The position numbers and the translations under genes were made by a program. From Parasphingorhabdus marina DSM 22363 (lineage in GTDB: Bacteria > Pseudomonadota > Alphaproteobacteria > Sphingomonadales > Sphingomonadaceae): a stretch of DNA of 64,000 bases. Shown piece after piece: positions 1 through 8,102 of this stretch; within the stretch, counting starts at the first letter, position 1; each line of letters starts with the position of its first letter. The stretch is taken from the NCBI RefSeq assembly GCF_900128895.1, contig NZ_FSQW01000002.1, positions 868,001-932,000 of the forward strand, written 5' to 3'. The notes below the pieces were generated by a model that was not told the origin of the DNA, made no database searches, and was given only the letters and a program-made list of their open reading frames with translations.

Positions 1-1117
1 TGATGCGGATGCGTTCACGCAGGCCATATTGGTGGAGAATGTCCGACAGCATCGGCAGGCTTTCGTGCAGTTGCAGCCCGACATTGTCCATCAATGGCAT
101 CGGCGCTGCCCCGGTCCCGCCATCGCCGCCATCCAGCGTGAAGAAATCTGGAGCGCTTTCGATGCCGCGCCGATGAATCTCCTCGCACAGCTCACTCAGC
201 CATCCATAGGACCCGACGACCGACTTGATTCCCGTCGGCTTGCCTGTGGTCCGGCGGATCATATCAACCATGTCGAGCATGTCGCCCACGCTATTGATCT
301 CGGGATGCCGGTTGGGAGAAATCGAGGCTTGCCCGACCGGGATACCGCGGACTTCGGAAATGGTTTCGGTGACTTTTGCAGCCGGCAGGATCCCGCCTTT
401 GCCCGGCTTCGCGCCCTGGGACAATTTGATCTCGAACATGCGAACCTGATCATGCGCCGCTATCGCCTTGAGCTTGTCGGCGTTGAGACTGCCATCTGCA
501 TTTCGCACGCCATATTTGGCGGTGCCGATCTGGAAAACGATGTCGCAACCGCCCTCCAGATGATAGGCAGAAAGGCCGCCCTCACCGGTGTTCAACCAGC
601 ACCCGGCCATACGCGCACCATGGGACAAGGCCCGAATGGCGGGGACGGACAGTGCGCCGAAACTCATCGCGGAAATGTTGAACAGCGACCGCGATTCAAA
701 GGGATTCTCACAATAGGGACCGATGGTGCAAAGCGCCGTTTCCGCAGCATCTTTCTCCAGAGTCGGGAATGGGCAATTGACGAAGATCGGTGTCCCGGCC
801 GGCTGCAGGTTCTTGGTAGAACCGAATGCAATTGTGTTGCCCTTCCCCTTCGCTGCACGGACCACCCATTCACGCTCAGCCCGGTTAAACGGCATTTCTT
901 CGCGATCCATGGCGAAGAAATACTGGCGGAAAAACTCGCCCAGACTGCTGAACAAATGCCGGAACCGCCCGATCACCGGATAGTTGCGCCGGACTGCGTC
1001 CTGCTTCTGTGTCACATCGATGATGAACAGGACCACCAGCAGGGCCAGACCGAGACCCAGAAGAAATATCAGGATATAGGTCAAACTGCTCAGAATATTG
1101 AGAATATTGTCAGCCAT
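1..1117 (-). CDS. FMN-binding glutamate synthase family protein, membrane-anchored (3' end beyond window)
   Basis: The visible 372 residues start at ATG 1115-1117 and run off the left edge without a stop. Residues about 8-30 form one hydrophobic N-terminal segment, followed by a soluble domain with glutamate-synthase central/FMN-domain features, including a glycine-rich LDGGDGGTGAAP stretch near the cut end and GKGGILPAAKV before it. In GltB this TIM-barrel domain converts 2-oxoglutarate plus ammonia to glutamate with FMN and an iron-sulfur cluster. Stand-alone membrane-anchored members are common in bacteria, but their physiological reaction is poorly defined, and no amidotransferase domain is present in the visible part. 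It has no operon partner to its right: the next gene begins 76 bp away and is probably a separate unit on the same strand. The family is sure; the substrate is not. Confidence 0.85.
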   Translation of the reverse strand, partial: MADNILNILSSLTYILIFLLGLGLALLVVLFIIDVTQKQDAVRRNYPVIGRFRHLFSSLGEFFRQYFFAMDREEMPFNRAEREWVVRAAKGKGNTIAFGSTKNLQPAGTPIFVNCPFPTLEKDAAETALCTIGPYCENPFESRSLFNISAMSFGALSVPAIRALSHGARMAGCWLNTGEGGLSAYHLEGGCDIVFQIGTAKYGVRNADGSLNADKLKAIAAHDQVRMFEIKLSQGAKPGKGGILPAAKVTETISEVRGIPVGQASISPNRHPEINSVGDMLDMVDMIRRTTGKPTGIKSVVGSYGWLSELCEEIHRRGIESAPDFFTLDGGDGGTGAAPMPLMDNVGLQLHESLPMLSDILHQYGLRERIRI

Positions 1118-1193
1118 GGGATCCCCGTCATTGCTGTGTCAGGTCTAGCATGAGAGCGGACTGCAACCAAGTTCCGCAGAGCCAAAAAAATCG

Positions 1194-2174
1194 CTAGTCC
1201 AGCGCCGGAATCTGCTGAGATATGCAGTGAAAACTGCCACCCCCGCGAAGCAGCGCCATGCTGGACAGACCAATTACCTTGCGCCCCGGGAAGAAGGCCG
1301 CCAGATTTTCCAGAGCCGCGCTGTCCTCGGGCACGCCATATTGCGGAATAGCGACCACCGTGTTGCCGATATAGAAATTCATGTAGCTGGCTGGTGCGAC
1401 ATCACCGTCGACCAGGTATTTTCCAACCGACGGCAGGCGCCGTACATCCAGTCCGGCTGTTTCGGCACGGGCGGCGGCACCATCATATATCGCCGCGTTG
1501 GGATCATCGGGCCGGCTCCCAATGGGAATGACGAGCGTGCCCGGTGCAACGAACCGCGCCAGATTGTCCACATGGCCATCAGTATGATCTGCCGTCAGCC
1601 CGTCGCCCAGCCAGCAGAGTTTCCGAACGCTCAAAGCAGCTGACAGCCGGCGCTCGGCTTCTGCCCGGTCCAGTCCCGGGTTGCGATTGGAATTTAGGAC
1701 ACATTGTTCCGTCGTCACCAGTCGGCCCGTGCCATCGCCGTCGATCGCACCACCTTCCAGCACCCAGTCATGTTTCCGGATCGGCATCGAACGCATCGCG
1801 GCCAGACGCGATCCGATATCCTGATCACCGGCCATTTCAAATTGCCGGCCCCAGCCATTGAAGCCAAAATCATTGGCCAGCAATTTGCCCTCATCGATGG
1901 TTATGACCGGACCGGTGTCGCGGAGCCAGATGTCGCCGAATGGTTCGATGACCGGCTGGACCCGATCTGATGTCAGCGACCGTGCTGTTCTGGCATCCTG
2001 CTGGTCCCGGCAGACGAGCAGAACCTGCTCCCCCTTCCCGTCATCAGAAACCGCGTCAGCAAAGGCCGCCACTTCTCTCTGGGCTTCTTTGAGCATTTCC
2101 GGCCATTCCGCCGGATTGCCCGGAAATCCGATCCAGACGGCCTCGTGCCGTTCCCATTCAGCAGGCCATCTCAC
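1194..2174 (-). CDS. aguA: Agmatine deiminase family protein
   Basis: A 326-residue protein of the guanidino-group-modifying (pentein) fold. AguA hydrolyses agmatine to N-carbamoylputrescine and ammonia in the arginine-decarboxylase route to putrescine. Visible catalytic landmarks are WLRDTGP near residue 84, EGGAID near 140, HTDGHVDNLARF near 215 and the C-terminal GGGSFHCISQQ with the nucleophilic cysteine. Length is slightly below the usual 340-370. The start is taken as GTG at 2174 with an AAGGG motif about a dozen bases upstream; the nearest ATG codons are out of frame. It lies 18 bp downstream of the M28 peptidase gene and may be cotranscribed with it. Some family members act on peptidyl-arginine, but the lack of a signal peptide argues for the cytosolic agmatine enzyme. 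Confidence 0.88.
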   Translation of the reverse strand: MRWPAEWERHEAVWIGFPGNPAEWPEMLKEAQREVAAFADAVSDDGKGEQVLLVCRDQQDARTARSLTSDRVQPVIEPFGDIWLRDTGPVITIDEGKLLANDFGFNGWGRQFEMAGDQDIGSRLAAMRSMPIRKHDWVLEGGAIDGDGTGRLVTTEQCVLNSNRNPGLDRAEAERRLSAALSVRKLCWLGDGLTADHTDGHVDNLARFVAPGTLVIPIGSRPDDPNAAIYDGAAARAETAGLDVRRLPSVGKYLVDGDVAPASYMNFYIGNTVVAIPQYGVPEDSAALENLAAFFPGRKVIGLSSMALLRGGGSFHCISQQIPALD

Positions 2175-2192
2175 CAGGTCGATGCACCCTTT

Positions 2193-3869
2193 TTATGAAC
2201 CGGCACGACTCTGATCACGGATGGCCCGGAATTCGTCACCTTCCACCCAGTTCGGCCAGTCTTCCGTCGTCGCCAGCATCCGCGCAACCGTATAATAGAC
2301 TCTGAGATCAGCCATCACGCCGGTCCAGTCCCAGTCGGCATCAAATTCATCCGACGGTGCGTGATATTTGTTGGCGCGGTAGTCATCGGCAATTTTCTTG
2401 CCGGCTTCCCGGCCGCCGTCAACCAGATCCTCACCGCCATCGAAATAGATCATCGGCACGCCCTTCTTGGCAAAGCTGAAATGATCCGAACGGTAATAGT
2501 AGCCCGCTTCCGGTGTCGGTTCGGCTTCCGCTATGCGACCATCATTGGTCAATGCTGCCTCGAGATAGTTATCGAGCTCCGATTTGCCCTTGCCAACCAC
2601 CACAACATTCTTCGCCGGTCCGGCAATCAGAAAAGCATCCATATTGACCCCGCCGACAGTCTTTGCGAGCGGATAAACAGGATTTTCGGCATAGTGCTTC
2701 GAGCCCAGCAAACCAGATTCTTCAGCTGTCACCGCCAGAAAAATGATGCTGCGTTCCGGAGCGCCTGCCTTGGCATGTGCTTCTGCCAGCGCGACCAGCG
2801 CTGCGGTTCCGGTGGCATTGTCCACCGCTCCATTGCAAATATTGTCACCACTTGCATCCGGTTTGCAGATGCCCAGATGGTCCCAATGCGCGGTATACAG
2901 CACATATTCGTCAGGCCGGGATTTGCCCTGCAATATGCCAATCACATTTTTCGAATTCATGCGCATCATGGTGTTCTCGAAAGACACCGAAGCCTTCAGT
3001 CCCAGATCGACAGCCTTGAAGCCTTTCTGTTTCGCCGCAGCCATCTGTGCGGCAAGATCCAGACCAGCATTCGCAAAGATCCGCGCCGCCACATCTTTGT
3101 GTATCCAGCCATTGACCTTGGTTTGGTCAGCGCCGCCATTCTCGCTCTGGGCATAGAATTGCGGTCCGCTCCAGCTCGATTCCACGACGTTCCAGCCATA
3201 GGAAGCCGGTGCGGTATCATGGACAATCAGCGCCGCCGCTGCACCTTGCCGCGCGGCTTCCTCATATTTGTAGGTCCAGCGGCCATAATAGGTCATCGCC
3301 CGGCCACCGAAATCACCTTCCAGGCTATCGGTCCCAAAGTCCGGATCGTTTACCAGAATGACAACGGTTTTACCTTTGACGTCCAGCCCCTCATAGTCGT
3401 TCCAGCCGCGTTCCGGCGCATTCACGCCATAGCCAACGAACACCATGTCGCTGTCGACGATGTCGATCTTTTTCTGTTCCCGATAGGTGGTGACAACCAT
3501 CTCCGGACCGTAGGCCAGGCTCAGATCCTCGCCGCCTCCCGTAATCGTCAACGGTGATACATTCTGAGCTTCAATAGATAAAAGTGGAACATCCTGGTAC
3601 CAGCTGTCTCCATTGCCCGGCGCAATCCCGGCAGCTGCAAATCTTTCTGTGAGCAGCGCAAGAGTTTTCTCTTCCCCGACAGTGCCCGGTGCCCTTCCCG
3701 CAAATTCATCCGAAGACAATTCCCGGGTGATATCCTTCATCGTTTCCAGCGAAAGCTCGGGTGCTGAAGTCGGAGGAACAGGAGCAATTCCCGCATCCAT
3801 GTCGTCATCGACACATGCACTTAAACTGAGGAGAGACGCAGCCAGGACTGCAGGTAGAAGCTTTTTCAT
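2193..3869 (-). CDS. M28 family zinc metallopeptidase, putative lipoprotein
   Basis: A 558-residue exported aminopeptidase-type enzyme. The N-terminus is a lipoprotein signal with lipobox LSAC (Cys19), so the mature protein should be lipid-anchored in the periplasm or outer membrane. A PA (protease-associated) domain lies roughly at residues 100-280. The M28 catalytic domain follows, with AHWDHLG, GAVDNATGTAAL, TAEESGLLGS and YYRSDHFSF carrying the zinc ligands and general base. Family members remove N-terminal residues from peptides. It is divergent from an S9 peptidase across a 159-bp gap, so the two may serve the same extracytoplasmic peptide use. The true substrate cannot be read from sequence. 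Confidence 0.9.
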   Translation of the reverse strand: MKKLLPAVLAASLLSLSACVDDDMDAGIAPVPPTSAPELSLETMKDITRELSSDEFAGRAPGTVGEEKTLALLTERFAAAGIAPGNGDSWYQDVPLLSIEAQNVSPLTITGGGEDLSLAYGPEMVVTTYREQKKIDIVDSDMVFVGYGVNAPERGWNDYEGLDVKGKTVVILVNDPDFGTDSLEGDFGGRAMTYYGRWTYKYEEAARQGAAAALIVHDTAPASYGWNVVESSWSGPQFYAQSENGGADQTKVNGWIHKDVAARIFANAGLDLAAQMAAAKQKGFKAVDLGLKASVSFENTMMRMNSKNVIGILQGKSRPDEYVLYTAHWDHLGICKPDASGDNICNGAVDNATGTAALVALAEAHAKAGAPERSIIFLAVTAEESGLLGSKHYAENPVYPLAKTVGGVNMDAFLIAGPAKNVVVVGKGKSELDNYLEAALTNDGRIAEAEPTPEAGYYYRSDHFSFAKKGVPMIYFDGGEDLVDGGREAGKKIADDYRANKYHAPSDEFDADWDWTGVMADLRVYYTVARMLATTEDWPNWVEGDEFRAIRDQSRAGS

Positions 3870-4028
3870 TCTTGAGCACCCTTGTGCTTGTTGGTTTCCT
3901 TTGCAATCTCATTGGCAGAGCAAGGAATTTGAGGCAAGTGACGACTGCAGCAAAATGTCTCGTTGCAAAGCCATCCAAATTATGTTTGATCAACAAAATC
4001 GGTATTACTTTCCGGCGGGGCTTTTTTC

Positions 4029-5987
4029 ATGCGTTTTGCACTTCTTTTGTTAACCGTTATTGGTTTCTCTGCATCTGCCAATGCCCAGACCGAGGCGGAA
4101 CCAGAGTGGCTTTTTGGACAACGACAGGGTGTGCTGGACATTTCGCTTTCACCAGACGGGAAGCAAATCGTTTATGTTGCGCCGGGCCCGGGGCGAACAT
4201 CTCATGTCTATCATGTCAATCTCGCTGACAAACAGCCCAAGCTGATTTCCCGGTCTTCCGGAAATCCGGAACGGATTACCGGTTGCGACTTTATTTCCGG
4301 CAACCGGATAACATGCTCTGTCTACGGTGTAAGAGACATTGGCGGAGCGATCATCAACTATCGGGAAAATATCGCTCTTGGTACCGATGGCAAAGACATG
4401 CAGAAGCTAGGTCAAAGGCAGAGTTTTTACGCCACGAAAAGACGCCAGTTTGACGGCTTTATTGTAGATAGCCTTCCCGAAAGTGATGATGTTCTGATGG
4501 CATGGGAATTCGTTCCGGAAGTCAACGCGTCATCGAAAATTTCCCGGACCGCAGATGGTATGGGGGTTGTTCGGCTGAATACGAAAACGGGCAGATGGAA
4601 GGGAATCGAAAAAGCCCGGCGAACGGCCACCGATTTCCTGAGTGACGGGAGTGGCAATATCCGGGTCATTGGATTTGATGTTCTCACCACTCGGGGAAGC
4701 GGTTCGACCGTCACACGCTATTCCTATCGCAAAGCCGGAGAAAAGAAGCTTCACGATCTGAGTACGTATGATTATCTGGATCGCAGTGGTTTTCGGCCAC
4801 TTATTGTCGACAGCTCAACCAATTCGGTATTTGGCCTCCAGCTGAACAAGGGAAAAATGGCTCTTTTCTCCGTTTCGCTTGACGGATCGCTCGACAAGAA
4901 ACTGGTCTACGCGCATCCGGAAGTTGATGTCTCGGGAACCAAGCAGTTTGGACGCGACCAACGTGTTGTCGGAGCTCGATATGCAGACGAATTCAACCGT
5001 GTTGAGTATTTTGACAAGTCACTCGCCTCGTTGTCAGCGCAGCTTTCAAAGGCATTGCCAGGTAATCCCACTCTCCAGTTTCTGCAATCCAGCCTGAACG
5101 AAAATATTCTGCTGCTTTACGCTGGCAGCGATATTGACCCTGGCCGGTATTACATATTTGACCGGTCTCAAAAAAGGCTCGAAGAAATCATGCTGGAACG
5201 ACCGCAGCTGGAAAACATCTCGCTGGCAAGGGTCAAACCAGTTTCCTATGCCACGCCAGACGGCACGACAATTCCCGGCTACCTGACACTCCCGCCAGGT
5301 CAGAATTCATCAAATCTGCCCGCAATCGTGATGCCACACGGCGGTCCATCTTCACGCGATGTCTGGGGCTTCGACTGGCTGGCTCAGTATTTCGCCAGTC
5401 AGGGTTATGCTGTATTGCAACCGAATTTTCGCGGATCAGATGGATTTGGACAGAAATGGTTTGAAGTGAATGGATTCCAGCAGTGGCCGACAGCGATCGG
5501 CGACATTTCCTCCGGAGCCAGGTGGCTGGTGTCGGAAGGTATTGCAGATCCGGACAAACTGGCCATAGTTGGCTGGTCATATGGCGGTTATGCGGCATTG
5601 CAATCAGGAGTTACCGAGCCAGATCTGTACAAGGCCATCGTTGCCATCGCCCCGGTTACAGATCTCAGGACGGAACTTGATAACGCGCGAAAATACACGC
5701 ATTTCAGCAATGTTTTGAAATATATCGGCCAAGGGCCTCATCTTGTCGAGGGCTCGCCGGCTCAAAAGGCTGAGAAGATGAAAGCTCCGGTCATCATGTT
5801 TCACGGGGATATGGATTTGAGCGTAGATGTCGCCCATTCCCGCAAGATGCAGAACGCTCTCAAAAATGCCAACAAGGAGTCGGTTTTGCACGAATACAAG
5901 GATCTTGACCACGGTCTCGAAGACAGCAATGTCCGGACCAGAATGCTCCAGGAAATTGACGTTTTCCTTGGATCACATTTGAAATAA
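4029..5987 (+). CDS. S9 family serine peptidase (prolyl oligopeptidase type), exported
   Basis: A 652-residue protein with a clear Sec signal peptide (cleavage probably after ANA near residue 20), an N-terminal half compatible with a beta-propeller, and a C-terminal alpha/beta-hydrolase domain. The serine nucleophile is in GWSYGGYAA (about residue 517), the acid in HGDMD (about 594) and the histidine in DHGLE (about 628), all in the expected order. HGGPSSRDVWGFDW is the oxyanion-side motif typical of acylaminoacyl-peptidase-like members. It is expected to cleave short peptides in the periplasm. It is divergent from the M28 peptidase and followed by a hairpin terminator shared with rpsD. The oligopeptidase/acylaminoacyl choice cannot be settled. 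Confidence 0.9.
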   Translation: MRFALLLLTVIGFSASANAQTEAEPEWLFGQRQGVLDISLSPDGKQIVYVAPGPGRTSHVYHVNLADKQPKLISRSSGNPERITGCDFISGNRITCSVYGVRDIGGAIINYRENIALGTDGKDMQKLGQRQSFYATKRRQFDGFIVDSLPESDDVLMAWEFVPEVNASSKISRTADGMGVVRLNTKTGRWKGIEKARRTATDFLSDGSGNIRVIGFDVLTTRGSGSTVTRYSYRKAGEKKLHDLSTYDYLDRSGFRPLIVDSSTNSVFGLQLNKGKMALFSVSLDGSLDKKLVYAHPEVDVSGTKQFGRDQRVVGARYADEFNRVEYFDKSLASLSAQLSKALPGNPTLQFLQSSLNENILLLYAGSDIDPGRYYIFDRSQKRLEEIMLERPQLENISLARVKPVSYATPDGTTIPGYLTLPPGQNSSNLPAIVMPHGGPSSRDVWGFDWLAQYFASQGYAVLQPNFRGSDGFGQKWFEVNGFQQWPTAIGDISSGARWLVSEGIADPDKLAIVGWSYGGYAALQSGVTEPDLYKAIVAIAPVTDLRTELDNARKYTHFSNVLKYIGQGPHLVEGSPAQKAEKMKAPVIMFHGDMDLSVDVAHSRKMQNALKNANKESVLHEYKDLDHGLEDSNVRTRMLQEIDVFLGSHLK

Positions 5988-5994
5988 CAAAAAA

Positions 5995-6017
5995 GGCGGC
6001 CTCGCAATGAGGCCGCC
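5995..6017. terminator. Bidirectional hairpin terminator between S9 peptidase gene and rpsD
   Basis: A perfect 9-bp inverted repeat, GGCGGCCTC and GAGGCCGCC, encloses a 5-base loop. It is preceded by a run of A (the U-tract for the minus strand) and followed by CCTTGTTT on the plus strand. It sits between convergent genes and can serve both. Confidence 0.85.
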
Positions 6018-6043
6018 CCTTGTTTCAGGTATAAAGTGCCAAA

Positions 6044-6658
6044 TCAGCGCGAATAGAATTCGACGACCAGATTGGGTTCCATCGTTACCGGATAAGGCAC
6101 CTCGTCCAGGGTCGGAACGCGCACATAGGTCACCTTGTCGGTACCGTCCGGGGTCACATATTCGGGAATTTCCCGCTCGGGCAGGCTCTGCGCTTCGATG
6201 ACGAGCAGCATTTCCTTGGCCTTGTCGCTCAGCGTCACATCATCGCCCGGAACAACCTTCCGCGAAGCGACGTTGCATTTCACGCCGTTGACCCGAATAT
6301 GACCATGGCTGACCAGCTGGCGGGCGGCGAAAATCGTCGGTGCGAATTTTGCGCGATAGACCACCATGTCAAGACGCTGTTCGAGAAGACCAATCAGGTT
6401 CTGGCTGGTATCGCCCTTCATTGCAGCGGCTTCTTTATAAGCGCGGCGGAACTGCTTCTCGGTCACATCGCCATAATAGCCTTTCAGCTTCTGCTTCGCG
6501 CGCAGCTGCAGGCCATAATCGGACAATTTGCCCTTGCGGCGCTGGCCGTGCTGACCAGGGCCATAATCGCGCCGGTTGACGGGCGATTTGGGGCGTCCCC
6601 AGATATTCTCGCCCATGCGGCGATCAAGCTTGTATTTCGAACTGGTACGTTTGGTCAC
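6044..6658 (-). CDS. rpsD: 30S ribosomal protein S4
   Basis: A 204-residue primary 16S rRNA-binding protein of the small subunit. The [11 protein letters not shown] and GQHGQRRK region is the usual S4 N-terminus, the S4 RNA-binding domain covers about residues 90-155 ([14 protein letters not shown]), and the C-terminus is [10 protein letters not shown]. The start is set at GTG 6656-6658 because GGAG lies seven bases upstream and the protein then begins with the usual TKRxSxKYKLDRR; an upstream ATG would add ten unrelated residues. It is a single gene here with its own sigma-70 type promoter, not part of an alpha ribosomal operon. Confidence 0.97.
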   Translation of the reverse strand: MTKRTSSKYKLDRRMGENIWGRPKSPVNRRDYGPGQHGQRRKGKLSDYGLQLRAKQKLKGYYGDVTEKQFRRAYKEAAAMKGDTSQNLIGLLEQRLDMVVYRAKFAPTIFAARQLVSHGHIRVNGVKCNVASRKVVPGDDVTLSDKAKEMLLVIEAQSLPEREIPEYVTPDGTDKVTYVRVPTLDEVPYPVTMEPNLVVEFYSR

Positions 6659-6766
6659 GAAAGGACTCCAATTTGCTGTTTGATACAATCCCGGAATGCA
6701 CCGAATATCCGGAAGATATCCGCGGCTACCGCTTCACCGGGGTGCGGAGCCAATTGCAAGACGCGC

Positions 6767-6795
6767 GCTATGACGAGAATCTCTGTCCCTGTCAA
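6767..6795 (-). promoter_or_regulatory. Predicted sigma-70 promoter of rpsD
   Basis: On the minus strand TTGACA (6790-6795) and CATAGC (6767-6772) are separated by 17 bp, about 110 bp upstream of the rpsD GTG. The tRNA-His gene has a similarly built TTGACG-17-CTATGC, which supports both calls. Confidence 0.6.
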
Positions 6796-6852
6796 GCGCG
6801 GGTACCTCGTTTCAAGACTGGGCGCTATTTCAACTGACGGAACGCCGGGCGC

Positions 6853-7092
6853 CTAGTCTTCATTCAGATTCTGCGTACCACGGCTGTAGTTGGACCGGTT
6901 CTGCAGTTCTTCCTTGTTGCTCTTGTCGATGCGTGCCCATTGCTTGGAGGTGCGGCAGACTCGCTCCGGTATGCGGGATCCGAGTACCCGATGGGTTCTG
7001 CAGACGATCTTTTTCTCTTCCGCATTGTCTGTTTCGACCGTTTTGTCGACGGTATCTCCGACCACAGCGAGTGAAAGCAAAAGTGAAAACAT
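6853..7092 (-). CDS. Small exported two-cysteine protein, copy 1 of 3
   Basis: A 79-residue product whose function I do not recognise. It has a short hydrophobic N-terminus (a likely signal peptide, MFSLLLSLAVVG), then an acidic linker and a conserved core with two cysteines at positions 31 and 46 (KKIVCRTHRVLGSRIPERVC), an aromatic KQWARID segment and a polar tail ending SRGTQN. The two cysteines could form a disulfide in the periplasm. Of two adjacent ATG codons the second is chosen, because GGGAG then sits seven bases upstream exactly as in the two paralogues that follow upstream. It resembles small conserved hypothetical proteins with a CRxxxxxGSRxxxxxVC core found in Sphingomonadales and relatives. 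Confidence 0.75.
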   Translation of the reverse strand: MFSLLLSLAVVGDTVDKTVETDNAEEKKIVCRTHRVLGSRIPERVCRTSKQWARIDKSNKEELQNRSNYSRGTQNLNED

Positions 7093-7145
7093 CATAGTTC
7101 TCCCGAAAACAATTACGCCTGCAAATTAACTCCTGTCCGCAAAGT

Positions 7146-7379
7146 CTAGTTGCTGCCCTGGGTTCCGCGGCTCTGGTTGGAACGGGTTTCCAGCTGGCGC
7201 TTCTGTGCCTCGTTGATTTTCGCCCATTCCTTGCTCGAACGACAAACCCGCTGGGGTATCCGTGTACCGAGCGTTTTGACGGACTTGCATACCATTTTCT
7301 TTTCTTCGGCTGCATCCGTTTCCGTCGGTGTGGCGACAGTGTCACCTGCCAAGGCAAGTGAAAGCAATAGTGAAAACAC
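7146..7379 (-). CDS. Small exported two-cysteine protein, copy 2 of 3
   Basis: A 77-residue paralogue of the flanking genes. The hydrophobic leader MFSLLLSLALAG is followed by an acidic stretch, cysteines at 31 and 46 in the core KMVCKSVKTLGTRIPQRVC, then SSKEWAKI and a tail ending SRGTQGSN. It is the most divergent of the three copies in the core (KSVKT where the others have RTHRV). The start is GTG 7377-7379 with GGAG seven bases upstream, a context shared with the other copies. Function unknown; periplasmic location inferred from the leader. Confidence 0.75.
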   Translation of the reverse strand: MFSLLLSLALAGDTVATPTETDAAEEKKMVCKSVKTLGTRIPQRVCRSSKEWAKINEAQKRQLETRSNQSRGTQGSN

Positions 7380-7434
7380 AACAATTCTCCTGAAATACTA
7401 AAGGCGAAGCAGATCTGAACCTGCCGAAAAAAGC

Positions 7435-7668
7435 CTAATTACTGTTTTGTGTGCCGCGACTCTCGTCAAAACGTTTCCGCAGCTGTTGGTCATTTTCCTT
7501 GTCAATTCGTGCCCATTCCTTGTTCGTCCTGCACACCCGTTCCGGAATTCTGGAACCGACCACCCTATGGGTTCTGCAAACGATCTTCTTCTCGTCTACA
7601 ATGTCTGTTTCTGCCGGAGTGGCAGCAGTGCCACCTGCCATGGCAAGTGCAAGTAAAACTGAAAACAC
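7435..7668 (-). CDS. Small exported two-cysteine protein, copy 3 of 3
   Basis: A 77-residue paralogue, first in transcription order. The reading frame is open to 7728, but the start is placed at GTG 7666-7668. There GGAG lies seven bases upstream, the product begins MFSVLLALAMAG like its neighbours, and the length equals copy 2. Cysteines are at 31 and 46 and the core IVCRTHRVVGSRIPERVC is nearly identical to copy 1. The gene is divergent from the chorismate mutase gene across 113 bp, which must hold both promoters. Function unknown. Confidence 0.75.
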   Translation of the reverse strand: MFSVLLALAMAGGTAATPAETDIVDEKKIVCRTHRVVGSRIPERVCRTNKEWARIDKENDQQLRKRFDESRGTQNSN

Positions 7669-7781
7669 AACAAATCTCCAGGAATTTGAATGCCTGATGC
7701 TTAGCAGAATTCCGGTAGAAATCCACAACTATTCCCAACATCTGCTCGACAATTGACTAAAGCTCTTATAACGCCGCGCCT

Positions 7782-8093
7782 ATGTCTTATTCCAAAGAAT
7801 CCATCTCCCGGACCACCGATATGGCCGCGCTCAGAACGACCATTGACCAGCTGGACGCCGACCTTGTCTCACTTCTCGAATTGCGGTTCCAATGCATGGA
7901 AGCAGCCGCCAGAATCAAGGAGACGCGCGACGCGGTTCGTGACGAAAAACGCAAGGCCGAAGTCCTGGAAAATGTGAAGAAACTGGCCAGTGAAGCGGGA
8001 ATCCCGTCCCCTTCCGTCGCTGCAATGTGGGAAATTCTGATTGAAACATCAATCAGTTACGAATTTCAAAAATGGGGCGATCTCAGAGAATGA
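7782..8093 (+). CDS. Chorismate mutase, AroQ class
   Basis: A 103-residue all-helical protein of the AroQ type, which converts chorismate to prephenate at the branch to phenylalanine and tyrosine. The family signature is the N-terminal LRTTIDQLDADLVSLLELR helix with the conserved arginines, followed by AARIKETR and a C-terminal SYEFQKWG. It is a stand-alone domain of minimal length with no signal peptide, so it should be cytosolic. The related isochorismate-pyruvate lyases share the fold and cannot be fully excluded, but no siderophore or salicylate genes are nearby. It ends 9 bp before the convergent trmJ. Confidence 0.88.
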   Translation: MSYSKESISRTTDMAALRTTIDQLDADLVSLLELRFQCMEAAARIKETRDAVRDEKRKAEVLENVKKLASEAGIPSPSVAAMWEILIETSISYEFQKWGDLRE

Positions 8094-8102
8094 GATTCTG
8101 CT

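Noticed and set aside
29-1153. Long plus-strand open frame (374 codons)
   Set aside because: It is antisense to the FMN-domain glutamate synthase gene, has no family character, and exists because of the high-GC codon pattern of the true gene.
6860-7384. 174-codon minus-strand frame spanning copies 1 and 2 of the small exported protein
   Set aside because: It runs in another frame through both genes; the repeat of the two genes makes it look internally repeated. The individual genes have ribosome sites and a signal peptide, this frame does not.
7752-7775. TTGACT and TATAAC before the chorismate mutase gene as a promoter
   Set aside because: The hexamers are only eight bases apart, too close for a sigma-70 promoter.
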